DNA of 64,000 bases, from positions 737,501 through 801,500 of the forward strand of contig NZ_CP065511.1 of assembly GCF_022811925.1 (NCBI RefSeq). The letters run 5' to 3'. This stretch comes from Cytobacillus oceanisediminis (lineage in GTDB: Bacteria > Bacillota > Bacilli > Bacillales > Cytobacillaceae). This document shows, piece after piece, positions 43,367-52,237 of the stretch; the stretch's first letter is position 1, and each line of letters starts with the position of its first letter. The position numbers and the translations under genes are program-made. The notes below the pieces were generated by a model. It saw only the letters and a list, made by a program, of their open reading frames with translations. It did not search any database and was not told the origin of the DNA.

Positions 43367-43421
43367 TTATTCTTTGTGGTTGGGGATTTATCTTGCCTCA
43401 TGAGTAGGCACTTATTTTTTT

Positions 43422-43718
43422 CTAATAATGGTCTGCAAGATAAATATCATCTATCTGCTGGGCTATCTTAAAATCCAGTCCAGTCAGCCCATTTTCACTC
43501 CAGGAAGTGAGGGAGACGATCACCATTTTATATTGAATGGCGATAAAAGGATGGTGATTTTCGTTTTCGGCAAGGTCCGCTATTTTATTTACGAATGCGA
43601 TACCTTCCAAATATTCTTTGAAGCGATAACGGCGATCAATCCATTTGCTGTCTTTTCTTTTCCAGTCCGGCAGCGTGGATAGTTGCCGGGCTATTTCTTC
43701 TTCACTTAATCTTGTCAT
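43422..43718 (-). CDS. Pterin-4a-carbinolamine dehydratase
   Basis: A 98-aa protein of the DCoH/PhhB family. It dehydrates the pterin carbinolamine made by aromatic amino acid hydroxylases and so recycles tetrahydrobiopterin-type cofactor. The active-site block ENENHHPFIAIQYKMVIVSL-TW-type (here TSWSENGLT) and the end LDFKIAQQID are clear. Its ATG overlaps the end of phhA by four bases, so the pair is co-translated. Confidence 0.93.
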   Translation of the reverse strand: MTRLSEEEIARQLSTLPDWKRKDSKWIDRRYRFKEYLEGIAFVNKIADLAENENHHPFIAIQYKMVIVSLTSWSENGLTGLDFKIAQQIDDIYLADHY

Positions 43719-45445
43719 ACTGTGACATGCCTCCGATCAAAGATGACATCGAGTCCGTTTTGAATCAGCCGGACATAGCGTTCTTCCCTACTTAACTTTT
43801 CAAGCTGGTCCAGGAGCAGTTTTTTCAAAGGCGATTCTTTGTCATGCTTTTCAAGCAGTTCCAAAACTTCCAGCTGAAGCAGCCATTCTTCCGGGAACTC
43901 ATCGAGAATTTTTCCGATAACACTCTGAAGAAGGACATCCTGAGGGAAATTCGTTTCCCGGATTTGCCTTACTTCCGCATATAGTTCTTCCAGAGGCGTA
44001 AGGGTTGTTCCTTCTTTTGGGCTTTCTTCGTTTATAACAGATTCCCCGTGGTATGCAGCGTAATCTGCTGCAATGGGCCGTGCAGAAACAATCTGGCTGC
44101 CCACAGCTAAATCGTATGTGCCCCAAGTGGGATGGAACAAGATTTCTTCTCCCTTTTTGACGAGACATTCTTCAAGTGATATTAAGACAAGGGAATCATG
44201 ATTAAATAATAGATTCGTCACATGGCCGGAAATTTCTACTCCGCTTTCGAAGGTGATTTGCATCATTTTATTCATCTCAATGCCGAGCTTCTTCAGGCTT
44301 TGTTCAGTTTGATTCTCCAGCTTAATGCCTCCAGCCAGTTTTCCGATAGGAGCTCCAAAGCCTTCATTATGAATATCAGGACCATGATGATTAATTTGTT
44401 CATTTTGAATCGAAAGGGCACTTGGACCTGACGTTTTGACATAGATGGCTTCACCTTCTGCATCTTTCATGATATCAGTGAAAAGACCAGTAATCTGAAT
44501 TCCAGAATTGAGTTCGATGTGTGCAACCTGGCTTGAAGCGATCGCTTTTTCGATAGCCTTCGTACCGCCTTTCCTGAAGGCCATCGACTCGCCGAATCTC
44601 GTCACTTCCTCTATCAATTGTTCAAAACTTTCGCAAACAAATAGCTGAGTCTGCATAGATGTAACGTCATAGCTGGTGTTAATTGCGTCTTCAATTGTGA
44701 ACCTGCGCTTCATCACCTGATCGGACAGGCAATGTTTGCTTTCCCCTACAGATGACAGCAGTCCTGCACCGAAGATTTTGGGCTGCTGCAGATCGCCAAT
44801 CAGGCCAAATTCGACTGTCCACCAGAAAATACGGGAGATTTGCTCAGCTTCAGAAAGTCCTTTCACGAGCTGCTGCTTTTCCTTTAATCGCTGTTTGGCT
44901 GCTACAATTTCTACTTCTGTTGAAGCAGGACTTTCCATGACAATCGATAAATGCCTGGTTGCTTCAAACACATCATGTTCTTCTTTTGTCGCAAAAGCGT
45001 TGGCGCCGATATTTCCAATTAATTTAACAAACTCTGAGTATGTTTCATCAAATAAAATCGGTGCATGCCCCGCCGCTTCATGGAGAATGTCAGGAGCGGG
45101 TGTGTATTCGATATTGGTCTTCTGGCGTATATCCGTTGCAATTGGAAGGATGCCATGCGCTTGAAAATCAAAAAAAGCTGTACCGGGAATCAATCCGTCG
45201 ACAATGACAGCTCCCCAGCCGATTTTATCTAAATGATTGTTCATTTCACTTACCCTTGGAATGCTGTCAATGGAAATGCCGGACGCCTTCAGGCCTGAAG
45301 TGAATGCTTCATGGGCGATGTCCTCAAGGAAATGATGATTTTGCCTCATCACATATCTCCAAACTGCATGATCAATGGGGCTGTATGCATTGTAATGCTG
45401 CTGGGCTGTAAAAGGACGTAAGTGCAGGGGTATCGATTTCTTCAT
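43715..45445 (-). CDS. phhA: Phenylalanine 4-monooxygenase
   Basis: A 576-aa non-heme iron hydroxylase that makes tyrosine from phenylalanine with a reduced pterin. The iron ligands are His122 and His127 in HEAAGH and the Glu in WWTVEFGL; the pterin-side IPGTAFFDFQ and EYTPAPDILHE motifs are present. The catalytic domain fills about the first 290 residues. The remaining ~280 residues are a long extension seen in large Bacillus forms, of unknown purpose. ATG follows AAAGGAGAC. The gene is preceded by a T-box leader and a repeated promoter unit. Confidence 0.93.
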   Translation of the reverse strand: MKKSIPLHLRPFTAQQHYNAYSPIDHAVWRYVMRQNHHFLEDIAHEAFTSGLKASGISIDSIPRVSEMNNHLDKIGWGAVIVDGLIPGTAFFDFQAHGILPIATDIRQKTNIEYTPAPDILHEAAGHAPILFDETYSEFVKLIGNIGANAFATKEEHDVFEATRHLSIVMESPASTEVEIVAAKQRLKEKQQLVKGLSEAEQISRIFWWTVEFGLIGDLQQPKIFGAGLLSSVGESKHCLSDQVMKRRFTIEDAINTSYDVTSMQTQLFVCESFEQLIEEVTRFGESMAFRKGGTKAIEKAIASSQVAHIELNSGIQITGLFTDIMKDAEGEAIYVKTSGPSALSIQNEQINHHGPDIHNEGFGAPIGKLAGGIKLENQTEQSLKKLGIEMNKMMQITFESGVEISGHVTNLLFNHDSLVLISLEECLVKKGEEILFHPTWGTYDLAVGSQIVSARPIAADYAAYHGESVINEESPKEGTTLTPLEELYAEVRQIRETNFPQDVLLQSVIGKILDEFPEEWLLQLEVLELLEKHDKESPLKKLLLDQLEKLSREERYVRLIQNGLDVIFDRRHVTV

Positions 45446-45469
45446 TTGGTATGTCTCCTTTTATTGGTT

Positions 45470-45503
45470 TTTATGCTTAAACGCTTTTAAGTGCGAAAGT
45501 GAA
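45470..45503 (-). promoter_or_regulatory. Promoter/operator unit A (between T-box terminator and phhA)
   Basis: On the - strand TTCACT, 18 bases, TAAGCATAAAA, with the imperfect palindrome CTTAAA-AGCG-TTTAAG (45476-45491) between. Almost the same unit is found upstream of the T-box (45757-45792). This copy could start a transcript that skips the T-box. Confidence 0.5.
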
Positions 45504-45510
45504 CAGATAT

Positions 45511-45756
45511 AAAAAATCCCTGCTGAATTTTCATTCAGCAGGGACGAATTTATTCGCGGTACCACCCTGATTGTAAGTAAAGAACTTACCACTTCACAGA
45601 ATAACGGCTAAACCGTCTTATTTCAGGAAAAGAAATAAGAAGCTCCAGAAACGTAATTCATGATCTCCTATGTACTGGTTTTCAGCACCACCAGCTCTCT
45701 GCAACAGGGAGGATACCATTACTTCAATTCCTTCAAAGCATTTAAGTATTTGGATG
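45511..45756 (-). ncRNA. T-box leader of phhA
   Basis: On the - strand the T-box core AGGGTGGTACCGCG is followed by a terminator: stem TCCCTGCTGAAT / ATTCAGCAGGGA, loop GAAA, then TTTTTTAT (45511-45545). The stem I part has an AGTA motif (in GAAGTAATGG) and a specifier region GAATTACG. UAC (Tyr) is the best specifier reading, given the gene, but it is one base off the spacing I would expect, so this is unsure. Uncharged tRNA would permit readthrough. Confidence 0.88.
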
Positions 45757-45792
45757 CTTTATATCTTAAACGCTTTTAAGTGTTAAAGTCAA
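45757..45792 (-). promoter_or_regulatory. Promoter/operator unit B (upstream of the T-box)
   Basis: On the - strand TTGACT (45787-45792), 18 bases, TAAGATATAAAG. The palindrome CTTAAA-AGCG-TTTAAG (45765-45780) sits in the spacer. This is the promoter for the T-box transcript. Confidence 0.65.
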
Positions 45793-45847
45793 CACATTTT
45801 TACTTTAATGAAAAGAAAAAGCCCTGAAGCATTTCTGAGCTTGGGTA

Positions 45848-46102
45848 TTATTGCTCAATTTTAGCTGATCTGCGCTCCTGCTCTGCCATGATTTCTGCAT
45901 CTTCGGCATTGTCCCGTGTTACTTTCTGAGTCAGAATGGACCCAACCGCCACCAGGAGCATGACCGCAATATAATACCCTTTTTCATTAAGCTCCATATC
46001 AGCATTGTAAAGTCCGATCAGAAACAAACCGACGCCGGCAATCAGTGTAAAGTATGCTAAAAATGTAAAAGCTGGCGTATTTCTCCTTCTATACTTTTGC
46101 AT
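45848..46102 (-). CDS. YiaA/YiaB-type two-helix membrane protein
   Basis: An 84-aa protein with two helices (about residues 10-30 and 40-60) and a charged C-terminal tail (DAEIMAEQERRSAKIEQ). The spacing and the NEKGYYIAVMLL block fit the YiaAB two-helix family, whose role is unknown. ATG 46102 was chosen; a TTG at 46111 is too close to AAGGGG. Confidence 0.75.
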   Translation of the reverse strand: MQKYRRRNTPAFTFLAYFTLIAGVGLFLIGLYNADMELNEKGYYIAVMLLVAVGSILTQKVTRDNAEDAEIMAEQERRSAKIEQ

Positions 46103-46378
46103 GTGTTTCAATCCCCTTTTTCCATAACATATTTTCTCGTTTTCCCCTTGCAGTGCTGTAAGGTTTGCACCCTAATCAGCAGATGTAACATTTTATTCTT
46201 TATGAATTAAAATTATCCTTTTTTGTAAAAAAATGCAACATGAAAATAAAGTGCCTTTGGCCAAGGAATATATTGAGAAGGTAGAGTCGAAGGATCGGGT
46301 TGGGGTAAAGCGGAAGACTTGTATATGCTAAGAGAATCTTAGAAGACAGGCATGGGAATATCCATGCCTGTAAAAACC

Positions 46379-46990
46379 TCAATAATAATACATGTGTTGA
46401 GGGGGATATTGCTGTGTGTATTGATATTGCTGGTTTGATTCCGTGCTATAAGCATTTCTGCTGCAGTTTTTCGTCGGGCCGATAAAGGCTGAAGGCTGAA
46501 CAGGAGCTACGGTCTTTTTCCATTGCTTTTCATCCATACAATAAGTGTGCGCCATTATATTTGAAGGAGTTAATTTGAGAATGTCAGATCCCAGGATGAC
46601 TTCCGGAGTAGGAGCATTAAAGATGGCCAGCAGGTGAGTGCTGTCGGTATTTGCTACCTCATAATGCCACCAGCCCTGAGGGACATTGGCTACCTGCCCG
46701 GGAGTAATGTAATAATTCTGGATTTGTTTTGTAAATGGATTAAGTAATGAAACCGTTGCGGCTCCCGAAATGCAATAAACCAATTCAGCAGCGTTTTGGT
46801 GATAATGAGGTTCTATCACATTATTTTTGCTTAGATAGATGTCCAGAAGGGAGACATCTTCCAGCGTGTTTAATTGCTGAATGCCTAATATATTTATTAA
46901 ATTTCGATTATCTTTTTTCATCAGATTGCTTTTGTTCACATCAAAAAAGTAATTTAAAGACGGAGAGGTGTAATCCAAATATTTAACCAT
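46379..46990 (-). CDS. Cupin-domain protein with Tyr/Gln-rich tail
   Basis: A 203-aa protein. The cupin core (about residues 45-130) has motif one PHYHQNAAELVYCISG and motif two PQGWWHYEV, with His residues for a metal. The last ~20 residues (ending HMYYY) are rich in Gln, Tyr and Pro, as in spore-coat proteins that are cross-linked. It may be a coat-associated cupin; this is inference from composition. ATG follows AAAGGACTGAG. Confidence 0.75.
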   Translation of the reverse strand: MVKYLDYTSPSLNYFFDVNKSNLMKKDNRNLINILGIQQLNTLEDVSLLDIYLSKNNVIEPHYHQNAAELVYCISGAATVSLLNPFTKQIQNYYITPGQVANVPQGWWHYEVANTDSTHLLAIFNAPTPEVILGSDILKLTPSNIMAHTYCMDEKQWKKTVAPVQPSAFIGPTKNCSRNAYSTESNQQYQYTQQYPPQHMYYY

Positions 46991-47405
46991 TTCTGCTCAG
47001 TCCTTTTGGGAAATGAATTTCTCAGATAAAGTATGCATATGACCGCAATCAGTGCATGTACCCGGATAACGTGGCAACCGTGGTTGTGTTTAATAAAGAA
47101 GGAGAGATAATAATGAAGAAAAAGCAGAGTGTTTAGGTGTAGGATTTGCATATGAATTAAAAAGAATCAACATAGCCAAACATAGGAGGACCTCCAATAC
47201 TAAAAGCGAAAAAAGGCTTGTGCGCTGCAGTCATCTTTATTTGTTTTCTTACCCCATAGTGTACCTTCCATTAGTCCGTATTAACGTATCTTCTTTTTCC
47301 AAATTCTCCATCTTGATGCAAATAGTCTGATCATCTGCTACGGCTCAAGCCTTATTTGAAAATAAAGCTGAAGGTCATTTTAGCAATTTCGAAATACAGA
47401 TAAGA
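46991..47405. other. Gap without a convincing gene
   Basis: The stretch contains a short frame with a good ribosome site at about 47100-47135 (AAGAAGGAGAGATAATA then MKKKQSV and stop) and its in-frame upstream extension, but no recognisable protein. It may be a decayed gene. Confidence 0.4.
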
Positions 47406-47432
47406 TGAAACCAAGAAAGGGATCGTGTCGAT
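47406..47432 (+). promoter_or_regulatory. ECF-sigma-like promoter before the serine hydrolase
   Basis: TGAAAC (47406-47411), 17 bases, CGAT (47429-47432). It resembles sigma-X/sigma-W sites but is not an exact match to either. It lies about 58 bases before the start codon. Confidence 0.4.
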
Positions 47433-47490
47433 AAATATTCTTTTAGCACCCTATCCTTTGAAAATCAGCAATTATTGAGGGAGGGATCAA

Positions 47491-48945
47491 ATGCCATTCT
47501 TGCCGTCCAATTTATTAAAAATAATACTGCTTCTTTTCCTGCTCACTTCAATTAGTATTACTTCGCTTGAATATCCGGCTTCAGCTAAGGAAGATATCGA
47601 AGCAAAAATTGAAAAGGGCATTAAGGATTACCTGGAAGAATATCAAGTTCCTGGAGCTTCAGTTGCCATCGTCCATAATAATGAGCTGTTTTTTTCAAAA
47701 TCATGGGGAGTTACTGAAGAATCAGAGGAGGAGGTTACAGAACAAACTCCTTTTACGATTGGCTCCATAAGCAAATCATTAACGGGAATGGCCATTATGA
47801 AATTAGCTGATAATAGAACCATCCGCCTGGAAGCCAGCATTCAAGAATATCTTCCCTGGTTTACACTGAAAAATGGGAGAGCTGCCGAAATAACAGTGGA
47901 GCAATTGCTCGCGCAGACAAGCGGGTTGAGCACCTACGATGGACTGGCACTATCTGATAAAGAGTTAACAGGCAGTAATGCTATTAAGAATCAAGTCAAG
48001 AAATTGTCAGAAGTTGAACTGACTGCTGCGCCTGGTGAGAAGCATCAATACAGCAATGCCAATTTTTTAGTTCTGGGTGCGCTGATTGAAGAACTAACAG
48101 GAATGTCATATGCGGAGTATATGCAGAAGCAGATCTTTGAACCTTTAGGGATGAAAAATGCTGCAGCTAATAAGGAGGGAGCTTATAAGAATGGATACCT
48201 CAGCGGCTATCAATCCTGGTTGGGAATGCCGGTGAAAAGTTCTGTAGCCTATGATAATGCAGGCGCACCATACGGATACATTACAGCCAGTTCTGCAGAT
48301 ATGGTTCAATTTGTAAAATTATTGAGCGGGAAAGGGCCGGATCATTTTATCAGTGACAAAACTTTGGATTTATTTATGACACCGCAGGTCCAGACAGGAG
48401 AAGACCGATATTATGGTTTAGGAATACGCATATCACATCCGGATACTCCCAAAGAAACCATCTGGCATTCTGGTTCTACCCCTGATTCGCATGCAGAAGT
48501 CTTTTATATTCCGGAAACCGGCTGGGGCGGCGTGATTCTGACCAATAAGAATCATATTTTAGAGGAAGATGGGCTTTACTATCTGAAAAATCATATTATT
48601 AGTCTTTTGAATGGCGATGAGCCTGAACAAGTACCTAATCTTAGTCTGACCATACAATACATTGTGCTGGGATGTGTCCTGCTGCTAGTTATACTTTCAA
48701 TCTATTTATGGAAAAGATTAAGAACCCAGAAGTTTTTAAAAAAGGGAATGGGACTTTTCTTAGGGCTGCTTTTTATTGGCCTGTCAGCAGCACTAGTCCC
48801 TCTTTTCACATTTAGCACATCTTCTCCTTGGCATTCCATCTCTGTCTTTGCACCTGATATTGCCCTTTTAACGATTTTGGCTGTAATTATGCTAGGAATA
48901 AATGGGCTGCTGCTGATTAGATTAATTTTTAAAAAAACAAGATAA
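47491..48945 (+). CDS. Serine hydrolase, beta-lactamase/PBP-like, membrane bound
   Basis: A 484-aa protein. N-terminal signal/anchor helix (residues 8-28), then a class C beta-lactamase fold with the nucleophile in SISK (near residue 92), the YSN triad element (near residue 189) and HSGSTPD at the third motif. The C-terminal ~100 residues hold three helices. The family includes D-alanyl-D-alanine hydrolases and autolysin-like esterases (PbpX/FmtA type). It probably edits cell wall or teichoic acid D-alanine. ATG follows GAGGGAGG. Confidence 0.85.
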   Translation: MPFLPSNLLKIILLLFLLTSISITSLEYPASAKEDIEAKIEKGIKDYLEEYQVPGASVAIVHNNELFFSKSWGVTEESEEEVTEQTPFTIGSISKSLTGMAIMKLADNRTIRLEASIQEYLPWFTLKNGRAAEITVEQLLAQTSGLSTYDGLALSDKELTGSNAIKNQVKKLSEVELTAAPGEKHQYSNANFLVLGALIEELTGMSYAEYMQKQIFEPLGMKNAAANKEGAYKNGYLSGYQSWLGMPVKSSVAYDNAGAPYGYITASSADMVQFVKLLSGKGPDHFISDKTLDLFMTPQVQTGEDRYYGLGIRISHPDTPKETIWHSGSTPDSHAEVFYIPETGWGGVILTNKNHILEEDGLYYLKNHIISLLNGDEPEQVPNLSLTIQYIVLGCVLLLVILSIYLWKRLRTQKFLKKGMGLFLGLLFIGLSAALVPLFTFSTSSPWHSISVFAPDIALLTILAVIMLGINGLLLIRLIFKKTR

Positions 48946-48947
48946 TG

Positions 48948-48980
48948 GAAATGCCTGTCTACATCCGTTAGACAGGCATT
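48948..48980. terminator. Terminator between convergent genes
   Basis: A 12-bp stem AAATGCCTGTCTA / TTAGACAGGCATTT with loop CATCCG; A-rich before and T-rich after, so it is usable on both strands. Confidence 0.85.
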
Positions 48981-48982
48981 TA

Positions 48983-49459
48983 TTATACGTTCACTGCATT
49001 TTTTCTTACTTTCCGGGCTGTCATGGCTTTCCATAATCCAATCCCTATTAACGCTCCAATGATATTTAGTATAAAGTCATCAATATCTAAACTGCCTCTT
49101 CTTGTGACCAGCTGTATAATTTCCACACTCAGGATCATGACCGTCATGGTAATTGTAAATGACTTAAGTCTGTTAAGCCTTCTAATATAATAGGGCAGAA
49201 AAATTCCCATTGGCAAAAATGCAGCCACATTGCCGGCAAGGTTTTTTATAGGAATGATTAAATTCATGCTTCCATTGGAAATAGCCATCACATACCCATT
49301 AATTGTTTTAAAGGGCACAAAGTTTGAGGAAAACTTCATATATTCCATTAACGGCATGTCTGACCAAAATCCTCTCGACATAAAAAAGAGCAGTACCGTT
49401 AATGCACATAGGTAAAAAAGAAAGCTTATTCCGATCATCAATTTTATTATTTTCTTCAT
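48983..49459 (-). CDS. VanZ-family membrane protein
   Basis: A 158-aa protein with four or five helices. The VanZ pattern is clear: NLAGNVAAFLPMGIFLP, then QLVTRRGSLDIDDFILNIIGALIG. VanZ relatives raise resistance to teicoplanin or other lipid-linked antibiotics in some bacteria. ATG lies behind GCGGAGAAAAA. It is monocistronic. Confidence 0.88.
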   Translation of the reverse strand: MKKIIKLMIGISFLFYLCALTVLLFFMSRGFWSDMPLMEYMKFSSNFVPFKTINGYVMAISNGSMNLIIPIKNLAGNVAAFLPMGIFLPYYIRRLNRLKSFTITMTVMILSVEIIQLVTRRGSLDIDDFILNIIGALIGIGLWKAMTARKVRKNAVNV

Positions 49460-49670
49460 TTTTTTCTCCGCTTAAAAATAGTCTTTGATAATAATAACAT
49501 AATTTTTCCAGATTTCACTCGAAAAAATTAACTGCCAGCTATTATAATGTAAAGTACTTGCCGTGGAAGAGCTGCCAGATGAAATGAGGGAGTATTTTTT
49601 GACAAGTCCTTAGTAGATTAATAGTAATACTTTGGTAGATAGGGACATCTCTTATACAGAGGTGTTTATT

Positions 49671-50063
49671 TTGAAAAAGAAACTTATATGGTTATTCTTA
49701 GTTATAGTCTTGATTTTTACAATTTATGAGGTAATGTTAAAAACCAAAACGGTCCGTTATACGGGTGAAAACGGGGATTGGTCAGTTGAAATTAATGCTA
49801 AGCTGACTGGTTTCGAAGGAAGTCACTCCATTAAGATCCGCTATAAAGGGACAGGTACCGTTGAGCGAGCGGATTATAGAATTTTCCCGGATGATTATGA
49901 AGGAGGCTATCCGGATTTTGATAAAAAAGGAAACTATTATTGGGAGTGCAGGGACTGCGGTTATTATGACCAGAAAGATGAACTTCTTTTTTTCATTGTA
50001 TGGAAGGAAAGAGGAACATCAGATGAAAAGGTGGGTTTTTTAGATTTAAAGAGGAGCCGATAG
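49671..50063 (+). CDS. Hypothetical anchored protein (130 aa)
   Basis: TTG 49671 follows AGAGGTG. One N-terminal helix (residues 4-22), then an extracytoplasmic beta-rich part with a W-x-C-x2-C-G motif (YYWECRDCGYYD) that could hold a metal or disulfide. Not recognised. The next gene begins ten bases later behind GGAGG. Confidence 0.65.
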   Translation: MKKKLIWLFLVIVLIFTIYEVMLKTKTVRYTGENGDWSVEINAKLTGFEGSHSIKIRYKGTGTVERADYRIFPDDYEGGYPDFDKKGNYYWECRDCGYYDQKDELLFFIVWKERGTSDEKVGFLDLKRSR

Positions 50064-50073
50064 GAGGAAATTA

Positions 50074-50304
50074 ATGCTGTGGGTTATGACGCAAAATAAG
50101 AGAAGCTTAGTCAATGTGAAAGAGGTAACCGTTAAAGGGAAAACTGTGGAAGGAATAATCAGCAGGAGTTTTTTTGTATATTGGAGTAGAGTGCTAGGGG
50201 AATATGACTCTCATGAAAGAGCATTGGAAGTGGTTGAACAGATTCATAAAAAATTAGAGCATGAAGAAAATGGTTCAACGGCCTTTTCTATGCCTGATAA
50301 GTAG
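50074..50304 (+). CDS. Hypothetical small protein (76 aa)
   Basis: ATG follows AGGAGGAAATTA. The product is soluble, with a beta N-terminus (LVNVKEVTVKGKTVEGII) and a charged C-terminal helix. It is co-directional and close to the anchored protein at 49671. No family is recognised. Confidence 0.62.
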   Translation: MLWVMTQNKRSLVNVKEVTVKGKTVEGIISRSFFVYWSRVLGEYDSHERALEVVEQIHKKLEHEENGSTAFSMPDK

Positions 50305-50470
50305 AATTCAAGAATATTATGCCGTACCGATTATAAGCTGGGAGCGGCATTTTTATATGGTGAAAGTGGATGGTTAAATTTATATCTAATTGGATGGTTA
50401 ATTGTTGGCCAGTTTACGATATTATTTAGTTATAGAAGTTTATTAAAATGTAAAAGAAGAGGTGCGCAGC

Positions 50471-50662
50471 ATGGGAATAATGCTTGGGCTGGTTCTAATT
50501 ATCTTAATTTTTGCTGTGGTTTCGACTTTGCTGCTGACAGGCAAGGCTGATGAGAACTATGGAAGTTCAACAAAACGGAACACAACCAATTTAACCTTAA
50601 TATATGTGGTTATTATTTTTATCGGATTAGCTTCTCTCGGAGTTTATATTTGGCGGATTTAA
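50471..50662 (+). CDS. Small two-helix membrane protein (63 aa)
   Basis: ATG 50471 follows AAGAGGTG. Helices at residues 2-22 and 40-60 with the polar loop GKADENYGSSTKRNT between. It leads YfmQ by 22 bases, so the two probably form an operon. Function unknown. Confidence 0.62.
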   Translation: MGIMLGLVLIILIFAVVSTLLLTGKADENYGSSTKRNTTNLTLIYVVIIFIGLASLGVYIWRI

Positions 50663-50684
50663 ATACAGAAGGAGATGAAGAAAG

Positions 50685-51122
50685 ATGACATGGGCAGTAT
50701 TGGTACCTATTATTCTCGTTAGTCTGCTGAAAATCGTGCTGACCTGTATGCCGACCGGCACGGTTAATTGGCTGATCCGGAAATTTGAAACTCATTCCAG
50801 GCTTGATGAGAAAGAGGTTACAGTCACAATTGGTGATCATAGGCTGGAAGATAAGGAGAAACTTCAGATTATCAATCAGTTCAATGAAGGAATATTTATT
50901 AAGAAACATTATATCCATCCTGGGAACGAACAGCTTTTTTTACAGCCGGAGAAGTGTGGAACCCCGATAGTTATCGAGTTTCTGGACAGAGATGACAGGC
51001 TGTTCATATTTAGTTATAAGGACCGTATTGATGTGGTCAAACAGCGCAGGAAAAAGGTCATCGCATATAGCCTGATTTCTGATAGCCTTCAAAACAGTTC
51101 GCTGGCAATCAAGGCCAGTTAA
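50685..51122 (+). CDS. YfmQ-family protein
   Basis: A 145-aa protein with one N-terminal helix (residues 3-22) and a soluble part with KIVLTCMPTGTVNWLIRKFE and an RDDRLFIFSYKDRIDVVKQ block. Length and layout fit YfmQ of B. subtilis, whose role is unknown. ATG lies behind AGAAGGAGATG. A weak GCCT/AGGC hairpin with seven T follows near 51142-51176. Confidence 0.65.
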   Translation: MTWAVLVPIILVSLLKIVLTCMPTGTVNWLIRKFETHSRLDEKEVTVTIGDHRLEDKEKLQIINQFNEGIFIKKHYIHPGNEQLFLQPEKCGTPIVIEFLDRDDRLFIFSYKDRIDVVKQRRKKVIAYSLISDSLQNSSLAIKAS

Positions 51123-51263
51123 AATAAGAATATCAAATAGACGCCTGGATCTTTAGTGATTTAGGCTTTTTTTATGTCTGCAGGAGGGGGATGTAATTAA
51201 ACCCCCAGAGGCAGCAGTTATCTCTTGGGTTTTCTAAAATTTCAAAAAATAACAAAAATAGTA

Positions 51264-51315
51264 TTGACATATTAATCCAAATGTATATAATTTAAGTAAT
51301 TAAGTAAATACTTAA
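51264..51315 (+). promoter_or_regulatory. sdpRI promoter and operator
   Basis: TTGACA (51264-51269), 16 bases, TATAAT (51286-51291), then the perfect palindrome TTAAGTA-AA-TACTTAA (51300-51315) over the start site. This is the likely SdpR site. Confidence 0.7.
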
Positions 51316-51336
51316 ATATTAACGGAGGTACAATAG

Positions 51337-51615
51337 TTGGCCATCAATGAATTATTTAAGGCACTATCTGACGAAAACAGAAGGAGGATTTTGGACCTCT
51401 TAAAGCATGGAGATTTAACAGCGGGAGAAATTGCACAGCATTTTGAAATGAGTAAAGCAGGTGTATCTCAGCATTTGTCTGTTCTGAAAAATGCTGAGCT
51501 GGTATATTCCGTGAAAAGGGGGCAATATGTTTATTATTCTTTAAATTCAACAGTATTTCAGGAAGTTCTAAAATGGATTGTTCAATTTCAAACAAATACA
51601 AAGGGGAATGATTAA
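51337..51615 (+). CDS. sdpR: ArsR-family autorepressor SdpR
   Basis: A 92-aa winged-helix repressor without the usual metal cysteines. The start (M)AINELFKALSDENRRRIL and helix-turn-helix TAGEIAQHFEMSKAGVSQHLSVLK are those of SdpR. In B. subtilis SdpR represses sdpRI and is captured at the membrane by SdpI when the SDP toxin is bound. TTG lies behind GGAGG. The stop overlaps the next start by one base. Confidence 0.9.
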   Translation: MAINELFKALSDENRRRILDLLKHGDLTAGEIAQHFEMSKAGVSQHLSVLKNAELVYSVKRGQYVYYSLNSTVFQEVLKWIVQFQTNTKGND

Positions 51616-52225
51616 TGCTTAAAAAGTTCTTCAACATTATTTTAATCCTTTTTGCTTTTGGTGTAAGCATGTATTTATATGGATCAAATTTGGCATTAGA
51701 AGCAACGGGATATGGGCCATTGCCTGTATTATTATTTAGTATTCCTTTTACGATGATCATTGTAAACAGCAGCTTATTTTTTCTTCCAAAAATGATAAAA
51801 ACCCATAGTTCTTATCTACGATATAAAAAGGATTTGAAAGTATATTTTTGTCTATAAGCCTAATATTGGCCATGCTTCATTTCGGTTTTATCCTTTTAGT
51901 TCTTGGATTTGAAGTCAGCTTCATTTTATTAGTGCCTTTAAGTGTAGGGATTGTCCTTATCACCACAGCAAATACTCTTCCCAGATTTCAATTAGAAATT
52001 TCCCGCACCTCTTCAGAATTAACCCAATCTGCTCATCAAGCATGGAACATCGCTGTTCGTCCCTTAGCTTTCCCATTGATTATTGGAGGATTAATCATGC
52101 TTTTCTGTGTGTTCCTTCCATCGAATCTAGTCCTTATTGGATTCTTTTTAGTACTGATTAGTACACTGCTGATATCCATATTTTTATCTTATAAAGCCTA
52201 CCAAACACATGTAAGCAATCTATAA
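51615..52225 (+). pseudogene. sdpI: SdpI immunity protein, split by a frameshift
   Basis: Two frames, 51615-51857 (80 aa) and 51848-52225 (125 aa), together give about 205 aa with six helices, the full SdpI length. The first ends in KDLKVYF then stop; the second resumes at SISLILAMLHFGF. The switch falls on a run of T at about 51844-51848; one more T would restore the frame. The second part includes the SdpI-like AWNIAVRPLAFPLIIGGLI. It may be inactive, or rescued by slippage. Confidence 0.72.
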
Positions 52226-52237
52226 GCAGGAGCGTGA

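Noticed and set aside
48702..49034. Frame overlapping the serine hydrolase 3' end on the - strand
   Set aside because: It runs through the shared terminator and overlaps VanZ; no independent support.
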